This document shows positions 17,184-25,515 of a stretch of DNA of 64,000 nt, piece after piece. The stretch's first letter is position 1, and each line of letters opens with the position of its first letter. Location of the stretch: positions 1 to 64,000 of the forward strand of contig CAUFXR010000002.1 in the NCBI GenBank assembly GCA_959596515.1, read 5' to 3'. A model generated the notes under the pieces. That model had not been told where the DNA came from. It made no database searches and saw only the letters and a list, made by a program, of their open reading frames with translations. A program made the position numbers and the translations under genes. The stretch is from an uncultured Oscillospiraceae bacterium (GTDB lineage: Bacteria; Bacillota; Clostridia; Oscillospirales; Acutalibacteraceae).

Positions 17184-17421
17184 ATTTGACAGCCTTTGTG
17201 TTACCCTCCAGTGAAACGCCGGTTTTCTTTAAATCCAATGCTTTTAAGGCTGCGACATACTCCTCGTTTGCAATCGGTCGAGTTGTAAAAATCTCTGCAT
17301 ATTCCACAAAGTCTTTTGCACGCTGGATGATTTTTCCCTGACCAATCAAGCGCCCTTTCCACCATGCCGAGAAGCCAATAGCTACAACAATCAAAACGAC
17401 CGCTGCAATAATTCCACCCAT
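17184..17421 (-). pseudogene. Small membrane protein, 3'-truncated at phage junction
   Basis: The minus-strand frame starts at ATG 17421, with AAGGAGG upstream, and encodes an N-terminal transmembrane helix (GGIIAAVVLIVVAIGFSAWW) and then a soluble charged segment. Near residue 80 it runs into the phage fragment, so the last 12 codons (to 17146) are not its own. Function is unknown. It belongs with the lipoproteins upstream, all on the minus strand. Confidence 0.6.
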
Positions 17422-17501
17422 ATTTTTTTCCTCCTTGTTTTTCCTTTCGTATTTCTATTTCTGTACCGCCATTACGAAAGCTGTGGTATCAGTGCCCATT
17501 T

Positions 17502-17914
17502 TTACGATTTTGGTGAGAAGACGGCGGACGGATCTCCGTAGTAGATATATCCGCTCTTTGCTTTCAAATACACCGTAAGCGTTCCGTCATCATTGGGTTC
17601 AACGGTAATCTTGTAGGCATCGTTTTTCTCTTTTGCCAGCAGACCGGAAACAGAACTCTGTCCACCGGTGATCTCGAGCAAATAGCCATCGCCCTTTGCT
17701 TTGTATGTACCCGTATAATTCCAGTCCATGTAGAGCGTTACAGTTCCGTCCGATTCAAATTCCACGGCGCTGATGTCAAAGGCATAGCTCTCACATTCAT
17801 AGTACCCGGACAAGAACGGCAAATCACTGCCGCCTCCGCAGGCACTCAGCATGGTCGCACACAGGATGACGGTCAGAAGTACAGACCGCAGCTACATGTT
17901 TCTTTTGCTTTCAT
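17502..17914 (-). pseudogene. Small lipoprotein with apparent frameshift in the signal peptide
   Basis: A start codon at 17914 with a good AAAGGAG site gives MKAKETCSC and then a stop. One base out of frame, the sequence encodes a perfect signal peptide (RSVLLTVILCATMLSAC) with lipobox LSAC, followed by a small β-rich domain to 17502. A one-base deletion around 17890 would reconcile the two. The mature part (about 100 residues) resembles lipocalin-like or DUF-type β-barrel lipoproteins and is similar in style to the frame at 19968-20294. Either the gene is dead or the base call is wrong. Confidence 0.6.
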
Positions 17915-17966
17915 AATCGCTTTCTCCTTTGTTCTCCCTTCAAATAGAAAAGAGTATCCATCACAC

Positions 17967-19433
17967 TTAGAATTCGCCATCCATGGGGTCTACTTTCATC
18001 TGAAGGTAAATTTGAGTTCCGTCTTTTTGGTAAAATTCATAGCAAGGCTCGTAGACATGGGCATAGCCCGTCCCGAGATCTGCCTTGACTGTGAAAATTC
18101 CCTCGCTGTATGAATACTGGTCACCATCTGTGGTGACGCCCTCAAAGGTCACATTGTCGGGCAAGAAGCTCATGTCATCTGTAAGGGGGATATAGGTTTC
18201 GCCGGTGACGTCATAGAAGGTATTGTCTGCTCCATAGGCTTTTGCGAGAAAATACCCGCCGTCAATCAATTCAATATCCGAAGAGCCGTCTTCACACATA
18301 AAGGGTTCATACATCAGATTGCCCTGGGAATCGAAGCAGGCGTAGAATTTGCTTCCGTTGTCTTTTGCCTCCAGAATTACCCCGGCGTGGCCATTCAGGA
18401 AAGCGCCCATGCTGTCAAAATAATATCGTTCGGTGTATTCTTTCAGATCGACAATGCAATTTCCGTTGACATCAAAGTACCCGGACCGATAATCATCATG
18501 GTTATCATACGGGTAGACACTTATAAATCCAATCAAACCTTCTGCATAAACGGTATTTCCCCAACTAGGTCCGCTAGCGTGTATGTCCTCACCAAATGTC
18601 CGTGAAACATTCCCGGACATATCCATCTTTTTGCAGTCCTCGGAACCTTCAACAATATATCCGTCATAGAACTTAGCGCCGTCAAGCAAGCCGGGATATT
18701 CTGAAAGCTTGACAATACTTCGGTCCGACAAACTGCACAGCCGTATATCATCCGTCTCTGCGCTTCCCGAGGAACCGGTATTCAGCAGGTACATCCCTTC
18801 ACCCAGATCATAGTCATATGCGAATCGGTCTGCTACGTCCGTCCAGGCTTCCGGCTCCGAACCATATGGATCGGTAAAAGAAATCTGATAGGTGGCGTCA
18901 ACGTTAAAGCCCTGCAAATAACGCTGCACCAAAATGGTGTTCCCATAGCCTCCAAGGTAGGTCCAATCATGCTCATCGTCCTTTGTGCTGTCATAGATGA
19001 TGCTTTCGGAAATACTGAGAATTGCGAATTCGTCGTAATAAACCGCAAAATGGACACCTTCTCTTGCCACCACCAGCAGGTCATCATTGAGCCAGTTGGT
19101 ATATTCGTATTCCATGGCAAAGGGGAACCGGGCAACCTCGATTCCGTCCATATCAAAGACAGCAGAGGTTCCGTCATTGAAGGTGACGTAGTTGTACCCA
19201 TTGTGATAGCCGGTGGCGTTCTTTATAGTTGATCTGTCAACGGTGATGAATTCTTCTTCCGACTCAGTATATTCGGATTGTTCTGATTCGGAATATTCAG
19301 CTTCCTCTGATTCTTCCATATTCTCTGTATCGATACTTATGCTGTTTTCTGGTGAACTCGTATCCGTCTTGCCGCAAGAGGCTAAAGCTAGAAGCATGCA
19401 GAAAATAAGGGAAATTGTGATGCATTTTTTCAT
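17967..19433 (-). CDS. Large secreted lipoprotein, function unknown
   Basis: The 488-aa product has a lipoprotein signal peptide with lipobox LASC (Cys at about 20), an acidic Glu/Ser-rich linker (about 40-63), then a large β-rich region with repeated patterns such as YDGYIVEGS and FDVNGNC and with DG/NG turns, suggesting a β-propeller like WG-repeat or DUF-type extracellular proteins. No catalytic motif is clear. GGAGG lies 7 nt before the ATG. It is the only intact gene in the lipoprotein cluster. Confidence 0.7.
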   Translation of the reverse strand: MKKCITISLIFCMLLALASCGKTDTSSPENSISIDTENMEESEEAEYSESEQSEYTESEEEFITVDRSTIKNATGYHNGYNYVTFNDGTSAVFDMDGIEVARFPFAMEYEYTNWLNDDLLVVAREGVHFAVYYDEFAILSISESIIYDSTKDDEHDWTYLGGYGNTILVQRYLQGFNVDATYQISFTDPYGSEPEAWTDVADRFAYDYDLGEGMYLLNTGSSGSAETDDIRLCSLSDRSIVKLSEYPGLLDGAKFYDGYIVEGSEDCKKMDMSGNVSRTFGEDIHASGPSWGNTVYAEGLIGFISVYPYDNHDDYRSGYFDVNGNCIVDLKEYTERYYFDSMGAFLNGHAGVILEAKDNGSKFYACFDSQGNLMYEPFMCEDGSSDIELIDGGYFLAKAYGADNTFYDVTGETYIPLTDDMSFLPDNVTFEGVTTDGDQYSYSEGIFTVKADLGTGYAHVYEPCYEFYQKDGTQIYLQMKVDPMDGEF

Positions 19434-19486
19434 TTAGATTTCCTCCGTTTTTAGTATTTCCGTATTCTCATCCAACAGGGATGTCC

Positions 19487-19877
19487 TCATAGTTCAATAT
19501 GGTTGCCTTGCTCCGTATGATCACTTCCTTTGATTGTGGGACGCTTTGTACCGCAGGCACCGCAGAAATCCTCATCCGGCGGAAGCTCTCTGCCGCAGCC
19601 AGTACAGAATACCTTTTGTGCGGCGTCTGAAACGCCAACGCTCTGATAGACCGGCTGTCCGTAAGGCTGTCCATATGGTTGCGCAACAGGCATTTGGTAG
19701 ACAGCCCTTTCCTTTTTATAGGGATGCGTCAGCCACCAGCCCAGCAAGAAGGTCATGGGGAGCCCCACTGCCAGAATGGTAAACATAGGTCATAAAAATG
19801 CTTATTAGCCCCAGTAGCACATTGGCTGTGCAGAAAATCGCTGCTACCGGAAATTTTATTTTCTTTGTTTCGTTCAT
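19487..19877 (-). pseudogene. Membrane zinc-ribbon protein with frameshift
   Basis: A start at ATG 19877 with GGAGGTAG upstream encodes MNETKKIKFPVAAIFCTANV, an N-terminal membrane helix. The frame then ends up one base off the second part, which begins near 19786 (FTILAVGLPMTFLLGWW), has a Pro/Gln/Tyr-rich linker and ends in a zinc ribbon (CTGCGRELPPDEDFCGACG). The two halves read as one two-helix zinc-ribbon protein broken by an indel near 19790-19800. Confidence 0.6.
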
Positions 19878-19967
19878 GTTTCTACCTCCAAGAAATACAA
19901 TTAGACCGCCAATGGCCGCAATCGCTATCAGCAGAGCATATGCGCCGCCAAAAGCCTAGATCCTTTT

Positions 19968-20294
19968 CTAGCTCTCTTTGGAAAGGATGATCTTGTCCCC
20001 GGAGATCGCATACGTTCCGCCGCCTGTGATACCGGTTGCCGAATAGGTGTAATAAAAATGTGTTTCATCCATCGTATAGGTATAATCAAGCCAGCTTCCG
20101 TCCTCGGCTCTTAAAGTCATCGTACCGTCAGCGTTCAGTCGAATCAGGTGACGGCTGACATTTTCCGTATTGGGCTGCGCAACTTCAAGCGTCCACTCGC
20201 CCAGCATAGAGGTTATGTCAAATTCCGATTGACCGGTCTGCGTTGATGAGATCTCCGGAGCTGTAATTCCCAGCTCATTCAGCATATATTCCAT
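19968..20294 (-). pseudogene. Lipocalin-like lipoprotein fragment, 5'-truncated
   Basis: The frame encodes a small β-rich domain (GEWTLEV, LNADGTMTLRAEDG, YAISGDKIIL) like the mature part of the lipoprotein at 17502. It lacks a signal peptide or ribosome site; its apparent start is created by the junction with the Dam-type methylase at about 20295. Between its stop and the next gene (19880-19960), one frame encodes an isolated membrane helix (GGAYALLIAIAAIGGLIVFL) without start, another remnant. Confidence 0.55.
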
Positions 20295-21001
20295 AACTTA
20301 GCGCCTTTTTCGTCGAGCTTTTTGAAAAGATCTGCTAGGCGAACATGATTTTCGTAAGAAAATCCCTCCTTCGTATAGTCTACAAAATTCGCGGTTTTGC
20401 TTTCAGGAATATATGGTGAATCGAAATATACGAAATCGCCAGCCGAAACGTCTCGACATGCGTCTTCAAAATCGCCAGTAAGAATTATTGCGCCAGATCT
20501 ATTCAAATAATTGCTGACAGCCTGGATGTTTTCCGGAATGGCGGTTTGGACGTTGGTAGTATTATTAAATGGAACGTTAAATAGACCTTTAGAATTGACA
20601 CGATAGATGCCATTAAAACAGTGCTTATTTAACCAAATCATGAGGGCCGCACACTCTTCGTCGAGCTGGTTACTCGATATTTTTTCATTATATCTACTTC
20701 GGATTGAATAGTAGTAGTCTTTAGTACAAGGAATTGCATCAATCTTACGGATTTCCTCAAATAGTTTTTGCGGATTGTTTTTAATTTGAAGGTAAGTGTT
20801 TGTGAGATGAGGGTTAATATCGTTTATGACTGGAGAATGCGGTGTAAAGTTAAAAAGAACGGAACCGCCGCCTAGAAAAGGTTCAAAATATTTGTCGTAA
20901 TTCTTCGGCGCACGTTTTTCGATTTCTGTTAGTAACTGCCTTTTGCCGCCAACCCATTTCAGAAATGGTGCTGGGGCTTGGCTGGCTCTAGCCTTTGTCA
21001 T
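20279..21001 (-). pseudogene. Dam-type DNA adenine methylase (D12 class), 3'-truncated
   Basis: This is an N6-adenine methyltransferase of the Dam/M.DpnIIA class, which generally act on GATC-like sites. Motif I is FLKWVGGKRQLL plus FEPFLGGGS (near 13-48), and motif IV is FDSPY rather than the usual DPPY. The frame breaks off at residue about 235 (GAKLW) where it meets the lipocalin-like gene, so the last 30-50 residues are lost. AAGGAGG lies 3 nt before the ATG. No partner restriction gene is visible. Confidence 0.75.
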
Positions 21002-21476
21002 CTACCTCCTTGTTCTTTTTTCATTATACACCAGTTAACAGATTATCCCGAGCATTGAGTAGCATTGATATAATTTAGAAGAATATGTATTATCGTTGAT
21101 ACAATATTCTCATCTAAAATTGGTGCAAATTCTCATTTTCTCACGGCTTTCGCTCTAGGCGTACCGCAAAGCAAAGCCGTGAGAAATATATATTCCGCTA
21201 TCAGAGTGACGTCCTAACACAGTCGAGAGCCTCGACACGCACTTCGCGTTCGGGGCTTTCTTCTTTTTTGCAGTAAGAAGCTCGCGTGCGTGCGGCATCT
21301 TTTTTAGTCCTTGGTCCCAAAAATTCCGGACGCAAACAGCGTCCGGAATTTTTTTAGGAATCAAAATGCTTGCGACTATGGTGGATTTGATGTAATATGA
21401 TGTAATGTAATATAATCATATATTATATTATATTTTATAGGAACTAACGCTATAATAGACTTAAGGCTGTGATATT
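21002..21476. other. Intergenic region with several hairpins
   Basis: No gene is supported. The region contains an 11-bp stem with a loop of about 22 nt (CTCACGGCTTT to AAAGCCGTGAG, near 21141-21184), a terminator-like hairpin near 21227-21270 with a T-rich tail, and the terminator at 21321-21355. The last 60 bp are very AT-rich and hold the promoter of the next gene. Confidence 0.45.
21321..21355 (+). terminator. Strong intrinsic terminator
   Basis: A perfect 13-bp stem (AAATTCCGGACGC/GCGTCCGGAATTT) with loop AAACA and a T-run. No clear plus-strand gene precedes it, so the 21100-21350 stretch may be the end of a lost gene or a small RNA. Confidence 0.7.
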
Positions 21477-21980
21477 ATGAATGACAGTGATAAGGATTTG
21501 GAGCAAGAATACGATTCTTTAAAGAAAGTTAAGGATGTTATTGAGTTTCAAAATAATATGTATAACCCGGGATATTACATTGGTACCGGTAGAGTTCCTC
21601 CTACAGTATCGGCACCGGGAAACGCAATGCCATTAGCAATAGTGGGCTTCATTGGGTTTGCTCTTTTTTTGGCATTGGGTTTATTCTTATTTTTTTCGGA
21701 TGTAATTGTTCATTATTCGGACTTGATTAAATCCCCTCTGGCAAATAAAATTATTACTTTAATCATAATGTCAGTAATATCATTGTTTTTCCTGCTTTTG
21801 GGCATTGCTTATCTAAAGAAAGCAAAGCGATACCGTATAGAAAAAGCGAAGCTAGAAAATGAGGTTGTTGACGAAACAGTAGAAGATAAAATTTTGCAAC
21901 GAACTTGTCCCAAATGCGGAATATCTCATGATATTGATTATCCTAAATGCCCAAATTGTAAATACGATTATTTTAAATGA
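21477..21980 (+). CDS. Membrane protein with C-terminal zinc ribbon
   Basis: The 167-aa product has a soluble acidic N-terminus, two transmembrane helices (about 51-75 and 92-114), a basic coiled segment and a C-terminal zinc ribbon (CPKCG and CPNC). Zinc-ribbon membrane proteins of this type are common in Firmicutes and mostly uncharacterised. A TATAAT-like box lies about 25 nt upstream of the start in AT-rich DNA. It is flanked by long non-coding gaps on both sides. Confidence 0.72.
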   Translation: MNDSDKDLEQEYDSLKKVKDVIEFQNNMYNPGYYIGTGRVPPTVSAPGNAMPLAIVGFIGFALFLALGLFLFFSDVIVHYSDLIKSPLANKIITLIIMSVISLFFLLLGIAYLKKAKRYRIEKAKLENEVVDETVEDKILQRTCPKCGISHDIDYPKCPNCKYDYFK

Positions 21981-22790
21981 TAACTCAAGATACCCGTACC
22001 GATACGGTTTATAGTCCCATTAAACAGGCAGGGCTTGGAGCTAACACGCTCTGAGCTCTTTCTTTTTGATCGATGAGGCACGCGCTTTCGGGTAGCGGAT
22101 TTAGTCCGTCTTTACCAATAGAGCTCAGAGCATATTTAAACACCGGGCTTTTTGTTTCAATAGGTGACAGCGAAAAAATTGTATCTTTTCTAGCTTTGTT
22201 TTTTCAGTAAGACTTGAAGCTGATTTACGCTCCAAGTCTTCTAATTTTTATTATTCCTATTAAAAGTACCCGTGACCAAATTGGCCGCCATTTTTATTCT
22301 TACGGATTACGGAAATAACATGCGTCCGCAATATCCTATTGTGAATATTTTGATCAACCCCGCTATGAAGACCTGCGCCCTAAAACGTTCAGATGTAAAC
22401 CACGTCGGGACCTTTTACTATTCTTAAAGAGATTTACCAATCTTCTCAAAGAAAACGCGTCGTGACAAGTATGGCTTTACGCCTATTATGACGTTTCTTC
22501 TAGCATCAGTATGGCGATTAAGCTCCAAACAAATTAAATCCCAGTACCGTTTTTCTTAGCATCAAAGTGGTTAACCTAATATCTTTTTGAGTCCTTTCAC
22601 AGCCGACTCTCTCAATCTGCCAGCTATGTTCGCGACATTTAAGATGTTTTCCGCTAGTTTCACACCGACACCGTTTAGGCGATAATGAAAACTGTCATTC
22701 CTTTTCCAAAGAGATTCAGAGAAAAGGACTAGTAGAAACCGTTTCTTTCATGTTATTTTTCAGATGTGTTTAGAAGTTCTATGAAAAACA
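21981..22790. other. 810-bp gap with long inverted repeat, no gene
   Basis: No frame on either strand has a start with ribosome site and protein-like composition. A perfect 12-bp inverted repeat (GCTCTGAGCTCT at 22048-22059 and AGAGCTCAGAGC at 22120-22131) encloses 60 nt. The rest contains many stops in all frames and looks like decayed coding or spacer DNA. Confidence 0.5.
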
Positions 22791-22821
22791 AAAATCCGGA
22801 GGCGATCTGCCACCGGATTTT
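22791..22821 (-). terminator. Terminator of mntP
   Basis: A stem AAAATCCGG/CCGGATTTT with an inner GGC/GCC stem and a GATCT loop. The minus strand continues with TTTTTG, 48 nt past the mntP stop. Confidence 0.7.
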
Positions 22822-22869
22822 CTGATAAATTGCGGAATAAAATAACGCCTCTAAATAGACATAAGCGTG

Positions 22870-23457
22870 TTAAGCTCCCAATAAATGTTCGATTAGAATT
22901 TTACTGCCAATAATAATCAGCACCAAGCCTCCCAAGAGCTCTGCCTTAGAGGAAAACAGATCGCCGAATTTCTTTCCTATGTAAACACCTGCAAAAGAGA
23001 TGATAAAAGTTGTCAAACCGATGAGACCTACGGCGATCAACATCAACAGAACAGTAGAAGCGCCAACGACAGAGGGGAGGATAATTCCTGTTGCTAAAGC
23101 GTCGATGCTGGTTGCCACCGCCATGACCATCAGCATTTTAAAGCTGATCGGATCCCTGCATTCCTTTGGTTCGTGGTTTTTGGCTTCTTTTATAGCGTCA
23201 TAAACCATTTTCCCGCCGATGTATCCCAACAAAATAAACGCCACCCAATGATCGACCGACTCAATGATACCTTTTCCCGCGATTCCGACCAGCCAGCCTA
23301 TCGTGGGCATTACTGCTTGGAAAACACCGAACGCTAAAGCGATACCAAAGGCGTGTTTAAGCCTGAGATTTCTGGTAACCGCTCCGTTTGTCAAAGAAAC
23401 CGCAAACGCGTCCATGGAAAGGCCTACGGCGATTCCAAACAACGCAAGATAATCCAT
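22870..23457 (-). CDS. mntP: Manganese efflux pump MntP
   Basis: The 195-aa product is a six-helix membrane protein of the MntP (former DUF204) family that exports Mn2+. The family's two similar halves are visible, each with a conserved Asp in a helix (LSMDAFAVSL near 14-23 and ATSIDALATG near 112-121). GGAGGAG precedes the ATG. There is no visible yybP-ykoY-type leader in the short upstream stretch, but I cannot exclude one in 23458-23700. Confidence 0.9.
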   Translation of the reverse strand: MDYLALFGIAVGLSMDAFAVSLTNGAVTRNLRLKHAFGIALAFGVFQAVMPTIGWLVGIAGKGIIESVDHWVAFILLGYIGGKMVYDAIKEAKNHEPKECRDPISFKMLMVMAVATSIDALATGIILPSVVGASTVLLMLIAVGLIGLTTFIISFAGVYIGKKFGDLFSSKAELLGGLVLIIIGSKILIEHLLGA

Positions 23458-23821
23458 TCTGACTCCTCCCAGATATAAAGATTCTTTATACTATATCACA
23501 ATTATATTTTGAAAGCAATAAAATATGGCTGTAAACTGATGAAAAGAACAACAAAGTCTATTTTTAACATTCAATGATTTTCGATTTTTCTTAGCTCCTC
23601 AAGCTCTTAAATTCCGGATTTTATGAGAAGGTGCCACGGAATACAGCGAGAACTTTTGTCGGGATAGGAAAGGTCGCGGCGCTGCCTCAGCTAACGCTTG
23701 AAAGTAACGCTCAAAAATCCTTTTCCAACTCGTTTAAAGAGAATCAAATTGACAAAGGGATCGTCTGGAATCAATAAACGACATGAATGATACGTTTTTT
23801 TAAGAACCTTTGATAAGTTAT
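23458..23821. other. Intergenic region between divergent mntP and hisH
   Basis: About 360 bp between divergent genes. No gene is supported, and apart from the hisH promoter at its right edge no clear structure is seen. Confidence 0.4.
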
Positions 23822-23850
23822 TTGCCATTTAAAGAAGAAAATGCTAAAAT
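23822..23850 (+). promoter_or_regulatory. Promoter of hisH-hisF
   Basis: TTGCCA (23822-23827) and TAAAAT (23845-23850) are spaced 17 bp, 50 nt upstream of hisH. Confidence 0.6.
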
Positions 23851-23900
23851 AAGCCGTAGCCTTAATAAGGTGGTAATCCAATCAAAGGGATGTGGTTATT

Positions 23901-24524
23901 GTGATCGCTGTAATCGATTATGGCGCTGGAAATCTGCAAAGTGTAATAAAAGCACTTCATTATATCGGCTGCGACGCTGTTATTACCAAAGATCGGCAGG
24001 TACTACAAAAGGCGGATGGAGCAATTTTGCCTGGGGTAGGCTCTTTCGCGGATGCTATGGACTGTATGAAAGCTTCTGGCCTGACGGAACCTGTGATTGA
24101 ATACGCCAATAGCGGAAGGCCTTTTTTGGGAATTTGTTTAGGGCTTCAGCTTTTGTTTGAGGCCAGTGAGGAGAGCCCCGGCGCAAAGGGATTAGGGCTT
24201 TTGAAGGGAAAGATCACAAAAATTCCGGCGGGAGAAGGATTGAAAATTCCCCATATGGGTTGGAATGATCTGACGATTCCGCGCCGGACCGGACTGTTTG
24301 CCGGAATAGAAGGAAACCCTTATGTGTATTTTGTACATTCCTATTATCTGACTGCTGACGACCCGGAGATTGTTTCGTCTCGGACAAGCTACGGCGTCTC
24401 CATCGACGCCTCGGTGCAAAAAGGAAATATTTTCGCCACACAGTTTCATCCGGAAAAGAGCGGAAGCGTCGGATTAAATATGTTGCGCAATTTTGCGGCC
24501 ATTACCAGAGGGGAGGAACGCTGA
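23901..24524 (+). CDS. hisH: Imidazole glycerol phosphate synthase, glutaminase subunit
   Basis: HisH releases ammonia from glutamine and passes it to HisF in histidine biosynthesis, also yielding AICAR. The 207-aa product has the class I amidotransferase triad: Cys in GICLGLQ, and His/Glu in FHPEKSG. The GTG at 23901 gives the family-typical start (VIAVIDYGAGN) and lies about 10 nt after AAAGGGA; a GTG three codons earlier is too close. It is immediately followed by hisF, with no other his gene in the window. Confidence 0.93.
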   Translation: MIAVIDYGAGNLQSVIKALHYIGCDAVITKDRQVLQKADGAILPGVGSFADAMDCMKASGLTEPVIEYANSGRPFLGICLGLQLLFEASEESPGAKGLGLLKGKITKIPAGEGLKIPHMGWNDLTIPRRTGLFAGIEGNPYVYFVHSYYLTADDPEIVSSRTSYGVSIDASVQKGNIFATQFHPEKSGSVGLNMLRNFAAITRGEER

Positions 24525-25283
24525 ATGCACGCGAAAAGAATTATCCCCTGCCTGGATGTAAAAAACGGCAGGGTGGTAAAAGGAACTAGTTTTGTAAATT
24601 TGCGGGACGCCGGGGATCCGGTGGAAGCGGCGATCGCTTACGATCGTCAAGGCGCAGATGAACTGGTTTTGTTGGATATTACCGCTTCATCCGATGCCAG
24701 AGGGATTATGCTGGATATTGTCAGTCAGGTGGCGGAAAAAATATTTATTCCCTTTACTGTGGGAGGCGGCATCCGCACGGTAGAAGATTTCACTCAGCTT
24801 TTACGGGCTGGTGCGGATAAGGTATCTGTCAATTCCGCCGCGATCAAACGGCCAGAGATCATCAATGAGGCGGCGTATAAGTTTGGCAGCCAGTGTGTGG
24901 TAGTCGCTATTGACGCCAAGCGTCGGGAAACAGAAGGCTGGGACGTCTATATTAACGGCGGACGAATTAATATGGGAATCGACGCCCTAGAATGGGCGGT
25001 GGAAGCCGAACGCCGTGGAGCGGGAGAGATTCTGTTGACCAGCATGGACTGTGACGGCGTGAAAGAGGGGTATGATTTAGATCTTACCCGGGAGGTCTCG
25101 CAACGGGTAGGGATTCCGGTGATCGCTTCCGGTGGCGCTGGAAAGCTTTCTCATTTTTACGACGCTTTTACACTAGGAAAAGCAGATGCAGTTTTGGCGG
25201 CTTCTTTGTTCCATTTTGGAGAAATCTCTATTCCGGAACTTAAGACCTATCTGGCGGGAAGAGGGATTTCTGTTAGAAGATGA
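24525..25283 (+). CDS. hisF: Imidazole glycerol phosphate synthase, cyclase subunit
   Basis: HisF is the TIM-barrel cyclase that uses HisH-derived ammonia on PRFAR to make imidazole glycerol phosphate and AICAR. The 252-aa length is typical. The catalytic aspartates are seen as PCLDV (near 9-13) and VAIDAK (near 128-133), with phosphate-binding loops FTVGGGIR and ASGGAG. Its ATG abuts the hisH stop codon, indicating translational coupling. The AICAR by-product connects to the purine genes at 28-36 kb. Confidence 0.95.
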   Translation: MHAKRIIPCLDVKNGRVVKGTSFVNLRDAGDPVEAAIAYDRQGADELVLLDITASSDARGIMLDIVSQVAEKIFIPFTVGGGIRTVEDFTQLLRAGADKVSVNSAAIKRPEIINEAAYKFGSQCVVVAIDAKRRETEGWDVYINGGRINMGIDALEWAVEAERRGAGEILLTSMDCDGVKEGYDLDLTREVSQRVGIPVIASGGAGKLSHFYDAFTLGKADAVLAASLFHFGEISIPELKTYLAGRGISVRR

Positions 25284-25363
25284 ATACATTTTCTTTCAAA
25301 ATTTTTTCTTCCTTATGGAAAACGCCAAAAATTTTTGTTTTGGGCCTTGAGCCTCGGAATCTC

Positions 25364-25393
25364 TTGAAATCGCCATTTTAAAAATGGTATAAT
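25364..25393 (+). promoter_or_regulatory. Promoter of glnA
   Basis: TTGAAA (25364-25369) and a perfect TATAAT (25388-25393) are spaced 18 bp, followed by a leader of about 115 nt. Confidence 0.65.
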
Positions 25394-25434
25394 AATTATC
25401 GATATCACAATGAAAATCAGCCTTTCGGCTTAAG

Positions 25435-25467
25435 CGTTCCAAGCATTTATTTGGAACGTTTTCTTTT
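25435..25467 (+). terminator. Attenuator-like terminator in glnA leader
   Basis: CGTTCCAA (25435-25442) pairs with TTGGAACG (25451-25458), followed by TTTTCTTTT, located between promoter and glnA. A smaller AGCC/GGCT hairpin precedes it. This suggests transcription attenuation; some clostridia control glnA by antitermination. Confidence 0.55.
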
Positions 25468-25515
25468 GAGGGCCGCGCCGCTGGGCTTACAAAATTTCGT
25501 ATGGGGGAAAGCAGA

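Noticed and set aside
8740..21000. Whole 8.8-21 kb region as one integrated island at tRNA-Leu
   Set aside because: No repeat of the tRNA-Leu 3' end was found at the right side and no integrase is present, so only a mosaic of separate pieces is supported.
23851..23900. T-box-like AGGTGGTAA before hisH
   Set aside because: Only the short AAGGTGGTA text is present; the specifier stem and the T-box sequence with terminator are absent.
25400..25515. glnA-type glutamine riboswitch
   Set aside because: The conserved glnA RNA core is not evident; only a simple hairpin and a terminator are seen.
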